From: Phycisphaeraceae bacterium
GTDB lineage: Bacteria; Planctomycetota; Phycisphaerae; Phycisphaerales; Phycisphaeraceae
DNA: 64,000 bases
NCBI GenBank assembly: GCA_020851465.1
Contig: JADZCR010000003.1
Span: 62,001 to 126,000, forward strand
Direction: 5' to 3'
Below, piece after piece: positions 24,712 to 33,609 of the stretch; the stretch's first letter is position 1, and the number at the start of each line of letters is the position of its first letter. The notes under the pieces were generated by a model. It was not told the origin of the DNA. It was given only the letters and a program-made list of their open reading frames with translations, and made no database searches. The position numbers were made by a program, and so were the translations under genes.

Positions 24712-26901
24712 ATGGATCGCCCTACTTTCAGTCAATCCTGGTCCCGTGTGAGCCGGCTTACACCGGGGCTCCGCCCACAGGTGCAGATTCACCGCCAGCT
24801 TTATCGGGGCGAGCCGTGGCATGTGGTTCACGATGCGGTAAGCAACAATTTTTTCCGGCTCAATCCCGTCGCTTATCACTTTGTCGGCTTGCTCGACGGA
24901 CGCAGGAGCGTCGAGGACGCCTGGAAGCTCACCCTCGAACGATATGGGGATGCAGCACCGACGCAAAATGAAGTGATCGGCCTGCTCGGACAACTCAACC
25001 AGTCCAACCTGCTTCGCGTTGATTTACCCGCCGATGCCGCCCCACTGCTTGAACGACAGCGACGCCGCGTATTTCAGCAGTGGAGCGGGCAGCTCATGAG
25101 CATTTTCTCGCTGCGGTTTCCGCTTTTTAATCCCGACCGCATGCTCAAATGGCTCTCACCGATCGCACGACCCTTTCTTTCCAAATGGGGGCTTATCGCG
25201 TGGTTCGGTTGGATCATCTATGTCCTGTACCGATTTCTCCCGGAAGTCCGAACTTTCGCTGGTGACTCCAGTAGCGTTCTTGCTCCGTCAAACTGGGCGT
25301 GGATGATCGTCGTCTTCATCCTCGTTAAAAGCTGGCACGAACTGGGGCACGGCCTGGTGTGCAGACGTTTCGGAGGTGCGGTGCCGGAAGTCGGCATCAT
25401 GCTTCTCGTGCTTTTCCCTGCGCCCTATGTGGATGCGACTAGTTCGTGGAACTTTCCCGACAAATGGAAGCGGCTCCTCGTCGGCGCAGCTGGAATGATG
25501 TTCGAGCTTGTCGTCGCAGGCATTGCTGCGCTGGTGTGGTTGCATGAAAAAGAAATCAACCCCGGTTCACTTACCCAGCAGTTGTCTTACAACGTCGTTT
25601 TTCTCGCATCCGTCACTACCTTGCTCTTCAACGCCAACCCGCTGCTGCGTTTCGACGGCTACTACATGCTCAGCGATCTGCTCGAGATTCCTAATCTTTA
25701 TGAGCGTTCAGGCAGACAGCTTCGATGGCTCTTTCAGTGCTATGGCTTCGGCATGAATAACGTGCAGCCGGTCAGCAGCCTGTCCGGTGAACGATTTTTT
25801 CTGGGGCTTTATGGTGTCCTGAGTCAGATTTATCGCGTGCTGGTCATGATTAGTATTGCACTTTTCATCGCGCAGGCGATACCGACACTCGGCCTGGCGA
25901 TTGCCGCGTGGTCGATTATTTCCTGGGCAGCCATTCCTACCGGGAAGTTCCTGCATTGGCTCGTCACTTCACCCAGCCTTCACGACAATCGCACACGGGC
26001 TATCACCGTGACTGTCGCAATCTTCTTATTGATAGTGGTCCCTATCGGCATGATCCCCGTCACGGAAGATCGCATGGTGGACGGCGTGGTGGAAAGTCAA
26101 GAACGCACACGTGTCTCGGTCCAGGCTGATGGGTTCGTTAAAAAAGTCTTCGTCGAAAGCGGCGACCGCGTGTCGCAGAATCAGATCATTCTGGTCATGG
26201 AAAACCGTGACCTCGAAGCCAGCAAACGTGAACTGGAAGCCAAACTCAAAGGGTTGCAAGTTGAAACGCGGATGGCCCTCACCAAGGACCCGCTCGAAAT
26301 CCAAATCGCCAACGCCAAGATCAAGACGGTTGAAGATCAACTCGCAGACGTCAAACGTCGTATCAACGACCTCACGCTCCGCGCGCCGCAGGCTGGGGTA
26401 TTGGTCGGCGGTATCCTCAAACAATGGGAAGGCAGGTACCTGCAACGCGGCGAAGCTATCGCATCCATCGAAAATACGGAAAACCTTCGTGTCACCTCGC
26501 TGATCGACCAAGCGCAGAACGACATGGTCTCCAGCGACAAGAAGCCTTATGTCGAACTACGGACCGCAGGTCGTATCAGGACGGTAATCCCCAGCAAGAT
26601 CGCCCTTATCATCGACGCGGGCCAAACAGAGCTGCCTCATCCCTCGATGGGGTTTCAAGGAGGCGGTAAGATCGCCACCAAGCCAGAAGATCGGCAAGGA
26701 CAGACTGCCCTCCGACCTCAATTCACCGCGTGGCTCAATTTCCCGACCACGGTCAACGTGGATGGTAAACAGGTCCGATCCGGCGAGCCTGGGGAACGTG
26801 TTTACGTCCGCTTTACTCTTCAGGACAAACGACCGCTGCTCTTTCAGTGGATCCGTCTGGCTCGCCAACTCATTCGGGATAGGCTCGGCTTTACCGTGTA
26901 G
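24712..26901 (+). CDS. PqqD-like / M50 site-2 protease / HlyD fusion protein
   Basis: 729 residues. The N-terminal 100 residues resemble a PqqD-like peptide-binding wing (HVVHDAVSNNFFRLNP, LLDGRRSVEDAW). Several membrane segments then carry the M50 zinc site: HELGH (His209, Glu210, His213) and the distant ligand Asp315 in NANPLLRFDGYY. From about residue 455 a HlyD arm follows: SVQADGFVKKVFVESGDRV, a coiled coil, and LRAPQAGVLVGGIL. COG1994-type proteins of this kind occur in bacteriocin and peptide-processing loci. It probably cleaves or exports a peptide at the inner membrane. The ATG at 24712 has no good Shine-Dalgarno. It ends a three-gene operon. Confidence 0.88.
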   Translation: MDRPTFSQSWSRVSRLTPGLRPQVQIHRQLYRGEPWHVVHDAVSNNFFRLNPVAYHFVGLLDGRRSVEDAWKLTLERYGDAAPTQNEVIGLLGQLNQSNLLRVDLPADAAPLLERQRRRVFQQWSGQLMSIFSLRFPLFNPDRMLKWLSPIARPFLSKWGLIAWFGWIIYVLYRFLPEVRTFAGDSSSVLAPSNWAWMIVVFILVKSWHELGHGLVCRRFGGAVPEVGIMLLVLFPAPYVDATSSWNFPDKWKRLLVGAAGMMFELVVAGIAALVWLHEKEINPGSLTQQLSYNVVFLASVTTLLFNANPLLRFDGYYMLSDLLEIPNLYERSGRQLRWLFQCYGFGMNNVQPVSSLSGERFFLGLYGVLSQIYRVLVMISIALFIAQAIPTLGLAIAAWSIISWAAIPTGKFLHWLVTSPSLHDNRTRAITVTVAIFLLIVVPIGMIPVTEDRMVDGVVESQERTRVSVQADGFVKKVFVESGDRVSQNQIILVMENRDLEASKRELEAKLKGLQVETRMALTKDPLEIQIANAKIKTVEDQLADVKRRINDLTLRAPQAGVLVGGILKQWEGRYLQRGEAIASIENTENLRVTSLIDQAQNDMVSSDKKPYVELRTAGRIRTVIPSKIALIIDAGQTELPHPSMGFQGGGKIATKPEDRQGQTALRPQFTAWLNFPTTVNVDGKQVRSGEPGERVYVRFTLQDKRPLLFQWIRLARQLIRDRLGFTV

Positions 26902-26967
26902 TGATGATGTCGGCTGCGAACTCCGCTTGCCCGCAGGCGGTCGAAAGAGTTAGCGAGCTTTGTAGCC

Positions 26968-27972
26968 CTACCTCTGCTGCGTCAACTGCTTCATCGTCTC
27001 ATCGTCCATCCAGGGCAGCTCTTGGAGGTTCTGTCGCAAACTATCAGGCATCGGTTTACCGTCTCGCTCAAAACGCGGCCGACTTTTCCATCGACGGTGC
27101 ATCCAAAGATATTGCTCCGGCGCCAACCGGACCATCGTCTCGATTGCTCTCATGTAACGGGCGGTGATGTAATAAAGCGGATCGCGGCGAGAGGCCCAAT
27201 CTTCCGGACGAATGACGTCGATATTTCTCATCTCGTAGCGATAACCTGGACCGATTCGTCGAGCATAGCCGCAGAGAATCGGGACATTCTGGCTGATCGC
27301 CAGCAGGCCGATTGATTTGTACGTGCTCGCAAGTTTTCCGAAAAAGGGAACAAACAATCCTTTGTCACCTGCGTTCTGGTCGGCGATAAACCCTAACGCC
27401 CCGCCATTCCGCAGCACTTCGACCATGCGGTCGGTGGCATCCCATTTGGTGATAATCCCCAATCCTCGTCGTTGACGAATACCGAACAGCCAATCGCTGA
27501 TGTAAGGATTGTCAATCGGCCGAGCGATGGCATCCACACGATAGCCCAGCACGGCCATCAGAAATCCCAGAACTTCCCAATTACCAACATGACCTGTGAG
27601 CATGATGACCGGTTTACCCGCATTGAGCAGTTCAATACATGGCCCCAGATCGGCGAGCTTAACGCGATGCGACCAGCTATCACGGTGGAGGAGTTGCGGT
27701 GTATGGCAAACTTCGATCACAAGTTTGACGAAGTGCTCAAACGAATCACGGGCAATGGTCTCAAGCTGTAATTCGGACTTTTCCGGAAAGGCTACGCGCA
27801 AATGCTGGAGCGCCCTCTCGCGATGGCGACGATCGAAACGGTAAATCCCTCTGCCGATGGCACCGGCTGTGCGCAGATTTGAAGACACGTCAAATGCCTG
27901 GAGTGCCATCGCGGCAACACGAGTCGCGAGGTATTGCCCCCAATGAACGGCTGGTGATGCGTCACGAGCCAT
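26968..27972 (-). CDS. LpxL/HtrB-like lysophospholipid (lipid A) acyltransferase
   Basis: 334 residues. The catalytic HxxxxE of the family is in MLTGHVGNWEVLGF (near residue 126). Further family segments are IARPIDNPYISDWL, GGALGFIADQNAGDKG and LFVPFFGKLAST. Members transfer a secondary acyl chain to lipid A at the inner face of the inner membrane. With LptF/LptG elsewhere in the window this fits an organism with LPS. It points toward, and is convergent with, the M50 operon. Strong hydrophobic anchoring is limited to the N-terminal part. Kdo2-lipid A specificity cannot be proved. Confidence 0.88.
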   Translation of the reverse strand: MARDASPAVHWGQYLATRVAAMALQAFDVSSNLRTAGAIGRGIYRFDRRHRERALQHLRVAFPEKSELQLETIARDSFEHFVKLVIEVCHTPQLLHRDSWSHRVKLADLGPCIELLNAGKPVIMLTGHVGNWEVLGFLMAVLGYRVDAIARPIDNPYISDWLFGIRQRRGLGIITKWDATDRMVEVLRNGGALGFIADQNAGDKGLFVPFFGKLASTYKSIGLLAISQNVPILCGYARRIGPGYRYEMRNIDVIRPEDWASRRDPLYYITARYMRAIETMVRLAPEQYLWMHRRWKSRPRFERDGKPMPDSLRQNLQELPWMDDETMKQLTQQR

Positions 27973-28103
27973 GTGCTATCAGAACTCTGAGGCCTTTGAG
28001 GGGTAATTCGGAGTCGTGTACTCAAGCATATACCACGAGAACCAGCTCACCGATCTGATTCATACGGAGGAACTGGTTATGCGGCATACACTATGAGCGA
28101 CTA

Positions 28104-29465
28104 TCACCGACGATAGTAGCCGACCAGATTCAGAAACCGATTCTGGTTCAACACCGGAATCGAGAGCGTCTTAGCAGCGACGATCAAATCCTGGTATTGC
28201 TTGTACCGTCGCGCCTGTGCCTCAGCACGGGCGATCTTGGCGGGATCCATTTCATCACGAGGCAGAGCCTCAGGAACCTTGGGCTCCTGACCAAGAACGA
28301 GAAAGTCCGTGTCGTATGTCATTTCTTCGGCGAGGATGCCGTTGAACTGCGTGATCAGGGTTTCGATTCGGCGACGATCCGCTACCGATGGCTGTCCGGT
28401 GTTGTCAATATCAAACTCACCAAACACGACAAACTTGAATCGCGTGTTGGGATCGTAAACCGCATTGATGATCGTATCGCCCTCGATCACCGACTTATTG
28501 CGGGAAAGACGGACGATTCGAGCTGTGGATGAGTCGTTGGAGACATTTGTTACTTCGATTGTGGCTTTACCTCGTGTAACGCCAGCACCGTCCTTGGTGA
28601 TTGCGGCTCCCTTGTCGAATACTTCAAATGTCAGCCCGGGCGTCACATGTTGGGCCATACCAAGATTGATGTAAACCACACCCTGCTCAGAACGAACCGA
28701 GACGATCGACCCGTCTGGATTGGTCGAGTTATCCACCGCGGGAGCGTCAGGATTCTTGCCGAGACTGATTTCGAGGTCCTTGATCCGGGCATCCTTGTCG
28801 CTGATTTCTTTGTTCTTGGCAGAAAGCTCGTTTTCCAGTTTCTTCACGCGGCCTTCGCTGCTGGTTCGTGCCTGGCTGAGCGCCTCTTCGAGTGCTTTAC
28901 GCTGCTGATCGATGGTGGCCTGATAGCCGGTGAACTCGTTCTTCATCGTGGCCAGACGATCCTGGATCGAATCAAGCGTTTCCTTGAAGTTTTTGGCATT
29001 CGTGGATTTTTCCTGCTCGGATCGTGTTGCATCCGCGCGGGCGTCGGCGACTGCCTTCTCCATTGACTTCACACGCTTGTCGTTGTCCTGCACCGTGGCG
29101 CGGAGACTCTCAATTTCCTGAATCAACCCCGTCTTGGGCTTAAGCTCAAGCACTCGACCACGCAGCGTATCCGAAGTGACGCTTGGATCATTGATAATCA
29201 GATTCTTGAGATCTGAAACATCTTTCTGGAGCAGGCCGACGAGTGTGTCACCCTCGCGGTTGGCCATTTCCTGCTCAAGCCGGGCGATCTGATCGCGCTT
29301 CGCAAGCTTGTCGAGCGTGTTCCTTGCCACGGAGACATCATTCTGAGCCTTGCTCACCTGTGTATAGAAGATGATGCTCAGGATGAGGCTGAAAACAAAG
29401 AGAATGACGAAGATAATCAGCGCAACGGCGTAACCCGTCGTGCCTCCAGCTCGCTTTCGGGCCAT
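28104..29465 (-). CDS. Membrane-anchored coiled-coil protein, unknown function
   Basis: Start at 29465 (MARKRAGGTTGY) is preferred because AAGGAG lies six bases upstream; the frame stays open further upstream. The 453-residue product has one membrane helix (about 11-33), a long coiled coil (about 40-250) rich in Lys, Glu, Gln and Arg, and then a compact C-terminal domain containing SIVSVRSEQGVVYINLG and FKFVVFGEFDIDNTGQPS. The large domain is probably periplasmic. It could be a scaffold or a peptidoglycan-linked spacer, but no family is recognised. It lies downstream of dsbD in the same direction, 124 bases apart. Confidence 0.78.
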   Translation of the reverse strand: MARKRAGGTTGYAVALIIFVILFVFSLILSIIFYTQVSKAQNDVSVARNTLDKLAKRDQIARLEQEMANREGDTLVGLLQKDVSDLKNLIINDPSVTSDTLRGRVLELKPKTGLIQEIESLRATVQDNDKRVKSMEKAVADARADATRSEQEKSTNAKNFKETLDSIQDRLATMKNEFTGYQATIDQQRKALEEALSQARTSSEGRVKKLENELSAKNKEISDKDARIKDLEISLGKNPDAPAVDNSTNPDGSIVSVRSEQGVVYINLGMAQHVTPGLTFEVFDKGAAITKDGAGVTRGKATIEVTNVSNDSSTARIVRLSRNKSVIEGDTIINAVYDPNTRFKFVVFGEFDIDNTGQPSVADRRRIETLITQFNGILAEEMTYDTDFLVLGQEPKVPEALPRDEMDPAKIARAEAQARRYKQYQDLIVAAKTLSIPVLNQNRFLNLVGYYRR

Positions 29466-29589
29466 GCGTAGCTCCTTAAGGGCGTGTCGCCTACGATCAG
29501 AAGTTTCGTCTGGCGCGATGGTTTCGTCAAGCGGCGCTTCCCCCGTGGAGTACTGCCTGTAAAAGCGGGACGCGCCGGAGATAACCAAG

Positions 29590-31488
29590 TCATTGCCGAC
29601 GGGCTTTTTTTATGGCTTCGAGTACCTGATCGACCGTGTAGGCATCGCTGTTGAGAATCTCGCGGCCGTCCGGAGTCACGACTACTAATGCTGGAATCAT
29701 CACCCGACCGACCGCATTAAGCTTTTCATTCCCAGCTCGATTCGGCGCAGTCAGATCGACCTTCATAGGCACAATACCCGGCTGTTGAAGTGCTGCCACG
29801 ACTTCGTCGCGGTACAGCACAGTGTGTTCGAGAAACTTGCAGTTAGCACACCATTCGGCGGTAAAGTCGAGTAAAACCGCGTTGCCTTCGGCCTGTGCTT
29901 GCGCCAGACGCTCGGGGGTGTAGTAGATCCAATTGATCGGCCCCTGATCAGCGAGACGTTTTGCGCCAACCAATCCGGCTGCACACATCACTAAGCCAAG
30001 AGATACGAACACCGCCCGGAAGATCGGACGACGCGATAAGCAAACCGTGCGATACGCAAGCCAAAGACCCGCAGCGGCGACGACGACCCCAACCGCCCAC
30101 CAGAACAACCGCGACGGCGGATCAACAGGTGATGCGAGCAGCCCGCTGATGCCGCTGCCGACGAAATACACTCCGGCAGCCAGCATGAGCAGCCCCATGA
30201 TCTGTTTGATGAGTTCACTGGCCGGCCCGGTACGCGGCATGCGGTCCACAAGCGAGGGGAAAGCGGAGAGGATCATGTAGGGCAAAGCCATGCCTACGCC
30301 GATCGTTGCGAAGATTAACAATACGACGCTTGGTGGCTGTTTTATCGACCACGCAGCAGCTCCTCCCATGAACGGTGCCGTGCACGGGGTTGAGAGGATG
30401 GCTGTCATCACCCCAAACAGCAGCGATCCGGTAAGACTTTCACGCTTCGGCGTAATCAAATAGACGAACTGAGGCAGGCGAATCGAGAAGAGACCGCACA
30501 TACCAATCGACATGAGCGTGATGATCAGACCGATGGTGATGGTGAACCATGGATGTTGAAAGAGTTCGTTAGAAGATGAAAGCCCCCACGTCGGCTTGGT
30601 GCCCCATTGCTCAATCGCCTTGGATGTGCCGGCTACGATCCCCGCGAGTACCAGCCAGAAAAGAACCACGCCAAACGACATCACTGCGCCAAGAAGCAAT
30701 GTCCGCGAACGGCTCTCGGCGGCCTTACTCAACCCCATGATTTTGATTGGAATCACCGGCAATACACAGGGAGTAAAATTAAGCAGCAGCCCACCCAAGC
30801 CAGCCAATCCGAGTAATGCGGCGAATCCCCAACCGGTTGACGCGCTTACACGAACTTCCCAGCCGAAAAAGTCGAGCTTCACCTCCTGTGGCTGAGTTCC
30901 GGTAGCTTGATGAAAATCGCGGAATATCTCCACCTCGTCGGCTGAGGCGGTGCTGGCTTCTCGTGTCACGTCAATAGCTACTGAAATTTCCTGTTTGACG
31001 GGAAAGAGACAATTCGTTTCGTTACAGGCCTGGTAATTGAGCTTTAACTTCACCCGATGCACGCCCAGCGTGATGTCCGGAGAAACTTTGACCGGCACAT
31101 AAATCTTGACGTGGCCGGCCAGTGCCTGAATATTCCTCGGAGTACCACCAAACCGCACCTCAACTGATTGCGCTTCGGGGAACTGCGACGTACCCAGTGT
31201 CAAGCCAGAAGGGACCTCCAGCACCGACAGCGTGGTGGGGATGAGATTAGGCTCAGGTGGTTCTCCGGCTGGGTTTATGTGGAACGGCGGGTCAATATCA
31301 AGCACTACGGCTATCACGGCGTCGTCGCCGGGGCGCACTTTCCCGTTGCTGGTCACATAGGTCTTGACCTGAACCACTTCTTTTTTTTGTGGTGTGGCGA
31401 AATCTTCAAGCTGACCTCGCGCGGGCAACGTGCCGCAAAAGGCCATCAGACACGCGCCGAGAATCAGGATATGACGGATAGCGATCAT
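29590..31488 (-). CDS. dsbD: Thiol:disulfide interchange protein DsbD
   Basis: Passes reducing power from cytoplasmic thioredoxin to the periplasm. 632 residues in the classic three parts: signal peptide (1-25), a periplasmic alpha domain with ACNETNC (Cys155, Cys160), a membrane domain with redox cysteines in NFTPCVLPVIP (Cys241) and STPCTAPFMGG (Cys369), and a C-terminal thioredoxin domain with AEWCANCKF (Cys547, Cys550). All six redox cysteines are present. The unknown coiled-coil gene lies downstream. Confidence 0.95.
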   Translation of the reverse strand: MIAIRHILILGACLMAFCGTLPARGQLEDFATPQKKEVVQVKTYVTSNGKVRPGDDAVIAVVLDIDPPFHINPAGEPPEPNLIPTTLSVLEVPSGLTLGTSQFPEAQSVEVRFGGTPRNIQALAGHVKIYVPVKVSPDITLGVHRVKLKLNYQACNETNCLFPVKQEISVAIDVTREASTASADEVEIFRDFHQATGTQPQEVKLDFFGWEVRVSASTGWGFAALLGLAGLGGLLLNFTPCVLPVIPIKIMGLSKAAESRSRTLLLGAVMSFGVVLFWLVLAGIVAGTSKAIEQWGTKPTWGLSSSNELFQHPWFTITIGLIITLMSIGMCGLFSIRLPQFVYLITPKRESLTGSLLFGVMTAILSTPCTAPFMGGAAAWSIKQPPSVVLLIFATIGVGMALPYMILSAFPSLVDRMPRTGPASELIKQIMGLLMLAAGVYFVGSGISGLLASPVDPPSRLFWWAVGVVVAAAGLWLAYRTVCLSRRPIFRAVFVSLGLVMCAAGLVGAKRLADQGPINWIYYTPERLAQAQAEGNAVLLDFTAEWCANCKFLEHTVLYRDEVVAALQQPGIVPMKVDLTAPNRAGNEKLNAVGRVMIPALVVVTPDGREILNSDAYTVDQVLEAIKKARRQ

Positions 31489-31667
31489 TGCTCATCATCC
31501 TACGCAGAAGCCGGATAGAAGATCGTATGAATGCTCGACCCGTCCTCCTCGCTTTCCCGTAAATCCTCATCTCAACGCGGATGTAACCCCTGTATTGAAG
31601 CCTAATCCATGACTCGCCCGATAACAGACGCATTGCTCTGCTCGCTTTCCCGGCGAATAACTGATCC

Positions 31668-32705
31668 ATGGCTGAAGTCCTCAACCAATCTGAAGTCGAT
31701 GCTCTGCTGGCCGCAGTGGATAACGGCGATATCGCATCAACTGCGGATGCAACCAAGGTTTTCTCCAACAAGAAGCGTGCGACTGGTACCGGGACTACTC
31801 CGGTTCGTGAAATTGAAATCCGGCCATACGACTTCAAACGTCCCGAACGTGTCAGCAAAGATCAGATGCGGGCATTGGAAAATCTCCACGAAGGGTTCAG
31901 CCGAAATTTCGGCGCAGCCCTTTCAGGATTTCTCCGCACGATCATGGAGGTCAAGGTCGCCAACATCGAACAGATGACCTTCAGCGAGTTCACCCATTCG
32001 TTACCTAATCCGACCTGCTTTAATCTGCTGTCAGCGGAACCGCTCGAAGGCAATATGTGCCTCGAAATCAGCCCGTTGATTATCTACCCCGTTATTGACC
32101 GCTTGCTGGGCGGGTCCAACGCGGACCTGTTCATCCCGCAGCGACCTCTCACCGCCATTGAATTACGACTCGTGCAAAAGATTCTCGACCGTGCTTTGCG
32201 GGCACTGGAGGAATCATGGTCGAATATCCTTCCGCTGAAGTTCAAGGCTCAGGAGTCGGAGAGCAATCCGCAACTCGTACAAATCGTGCCGCCTAATGAA
32301 GTCGTGGTCGTTGTCGGATTCGAATTAAAAATGGGTGGCCGCGCAGGCACGATGAGTCTTTGCATCCCTTATAACGTCATCGAGCCGGTCATAGAGAAGT
32401 TGAGCAATCAAAGTTGGGCAGCGTACAAACGCAGCCGCCGTGATAATCAACTGCGTAATCGGATCGCCACCCAGCTTGACGATGCTCGGCTTACCGTAAC
32501 CGGCATCCTGGCAAATACCACGATTAAACTCAGCGACTTAATGAGCCTGTCGGTGGGTGATCTGATCGTCACGGAAAAGTCGGCATCAGCCCCATTAGTC
32601 ATGATGATCGAGGGAAAAAAGAAGCACATCGGCCACATCGGCCAATTCAAAGGGAACCGTGCTTTTAAGGTTTTACGGCCTTACACGCTCAAGGATCGTG
32701 TGTAA
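31668..32705 (+). CDS. fliM: Flagellar motor switch protein FliM
   Basis: Part of the cytoplasmic C-ring that receives phospho-CheY and reverses rotation. The 345 residues start with the CheY-binding motif LNQSEVDALLAA. The middle domain contains IRPYDFKRPERVSKDQMRAL and FLRTIMEVKVANIEQMTFSEF. The C-terminal SpoA domain carries LSDLMSLSVGDLIV and VMIEGKKKHIGHIGQFKGNRA. Length is normal. No other flagellar gene lies in the window, but a CheY-like receiver is encoded 143 bases downstream. Confidence 0.96.
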   Translation: MAEVLNQSEVDALLAAVDNGDIASTADATKVFSNKKRATGTGTTPVREIEIRPYDFKRPERVSKDQMRALENLHEGFSRNFGAALSGFLRTIMEVKVANIEQMTFSEFTHSLPNPTCFNLLSAEPLEGNMCLEISPLIIYPVIDRLLGGSNADLFIPQRPLTAIELRLVQKILDRALRALEESWSNILPLKFKAQESESNPQLVQIVPPNEVVVVVGFELKMGGRAGTMSLCIPYNVIEPVIEKLSNQSWAAYKRSRRDNQLRNRIATQLDDARLTVTGILANTTIKLSDLMSLSVGDLIVTEKSASAPLVMMIEGKKKHIGHIGQFKGNRAFKVLRPYTLKDRV

Positions 32706-32848
32706 CATCAATCCGACTCGACGGTTCCCCCGTCAGATTACCCCACCATTCCAAATCGCTGGACGCAGATGTTCATTTTTCCTCAAAATTGACGCTTGAC
32801 CTGTCCAGTTTAGACCTGAACAATGCAGGCATGAAACAGGAGCCAGCC

Positions 32849-33244
32849 GTGATTGATCAAGCAGCCGAAGCCCGTCTGAAGGAAAAAAAAGTTCTGATTG
32901 TTGATGATGACCCGGAAGTGCTGGAGAGCATCAATCAGGCTCTACAGGTCGAGGGAGCATTGACGCAGACATGCTCTGACGGCAATACGGCTGTCCGCAT
33001 CTGTGAAGTCGATCCGCCTGAACTGGTCGTGCTGGACATGATGCTACCCAAACGGAGCGGCTTCCTCGTCTTGGAACGCATCAAGAGACTGCCGCAGGCA
33101 CCTCGCGTCATCATGGTCACCGCCAACGAAGGCAAACGACACCAGCAGTACGCTGAAACACTCGGCGTCGATGGCTATCTTCTCAAACCCGTACGCCTCG
33201 AACGACTCATCACGCTCGCTGCTGAGTTGCTCGAAACAAAGTAA
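32849..33244 (+). CDS. Stand-alone response-regulator receiver protein (CheY-like)
   Basis: A single receiver domain without output. Acidic pocket DDD in KKVLIVDDDPEVLES, phospho-acceptor Asp in LVVLDMMLPKRSGF, Thr in VIMVTANEG and Lys in GYLLKPV are all present. The start is uncertain: GTG at 32849 has CAGGAG six bases upstream, ATG at 32831 is in frame, and a TTG at 32789 opens the frame. The GTG form has 131 residues. It follows fliM and could modulate the flagellar switch, or act in an unrelated phosphorelay. No histidine kinase is encoded nearby. Confidence 0.88.
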   Translation: MIDQAAEARLKEKKVLIVDDDPEVLESINQALQVEGALTQTCSDGNTAVRICEVDPPELVVLDMMLPKRSGFLVLERIKRLPQAPRVIMVTANEGKRHQQYAETLGVDGYLLKPVRLERLITLAAELLETK

Positions 33245-33253
33245 CCTTTCCGC

Positions 33254-33511
33254 ATGGCTGAATATCGCGCTAAGCCCGGCCAGGAAGATCGTCATGGCGA
33301 AATGACCGGAGCCATCACGATCAACATGATGATCTGTATGCCTCTGGTCATGTTGTGGGCGATCGTAATTGGACCGTTGCTGGATGTCAGCAGTACCGTT
33401 CATCTAGGGGTCGCCATCGCACTGGCTGTCATCCTTCCTGTTGTTTGTCTTCTGCCCAGCCGGTGGATTTGGGCGCATGTCAGCGATTTCATGGACCGCT
33501 CGCAACACTGA
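33254..33511 (+). CDS. Small two-helix membrane protein, unknown
   Basis: 85 residues with two probable membrane helices (about 22-45 and 48-68) and polar ends; the N-terminal 18 residues are charged. The start is nine bases after the receiver gene's stop, so the two may be co-transcribed. No family is recognised. Confidence 0.65.
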   Translation: MAEYRAKPGQEDRHGEMTGAITINMMICMPLVMLWAIVIGPLLDVSSTVHLGVAIALAVILPVVCLLPSRWIWAHVSDFMDRSQH

Positions 33512-33609
33512 CTGCGGCAACTCATCTCGACTCCGCCTGGCGCGCTGATTTCTATGGTACGCCAATCAACTTCTGCTACGATCCCGCGATACCAGCGGGA
33601 GGTCTTGGC

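Noticed and set aside
26905..26965. Hairpin between the M50 gene and the acyltransferase gene as terminator
   Set aside because: Stem with a G-T pair and no T run on either strand.
33355..33609. Upstream extension of the DUF4838 protein
   Set aside because: It overlaps the small membrane protein in another frame, is low in protein-like character and GGGAGG sits before 33610.
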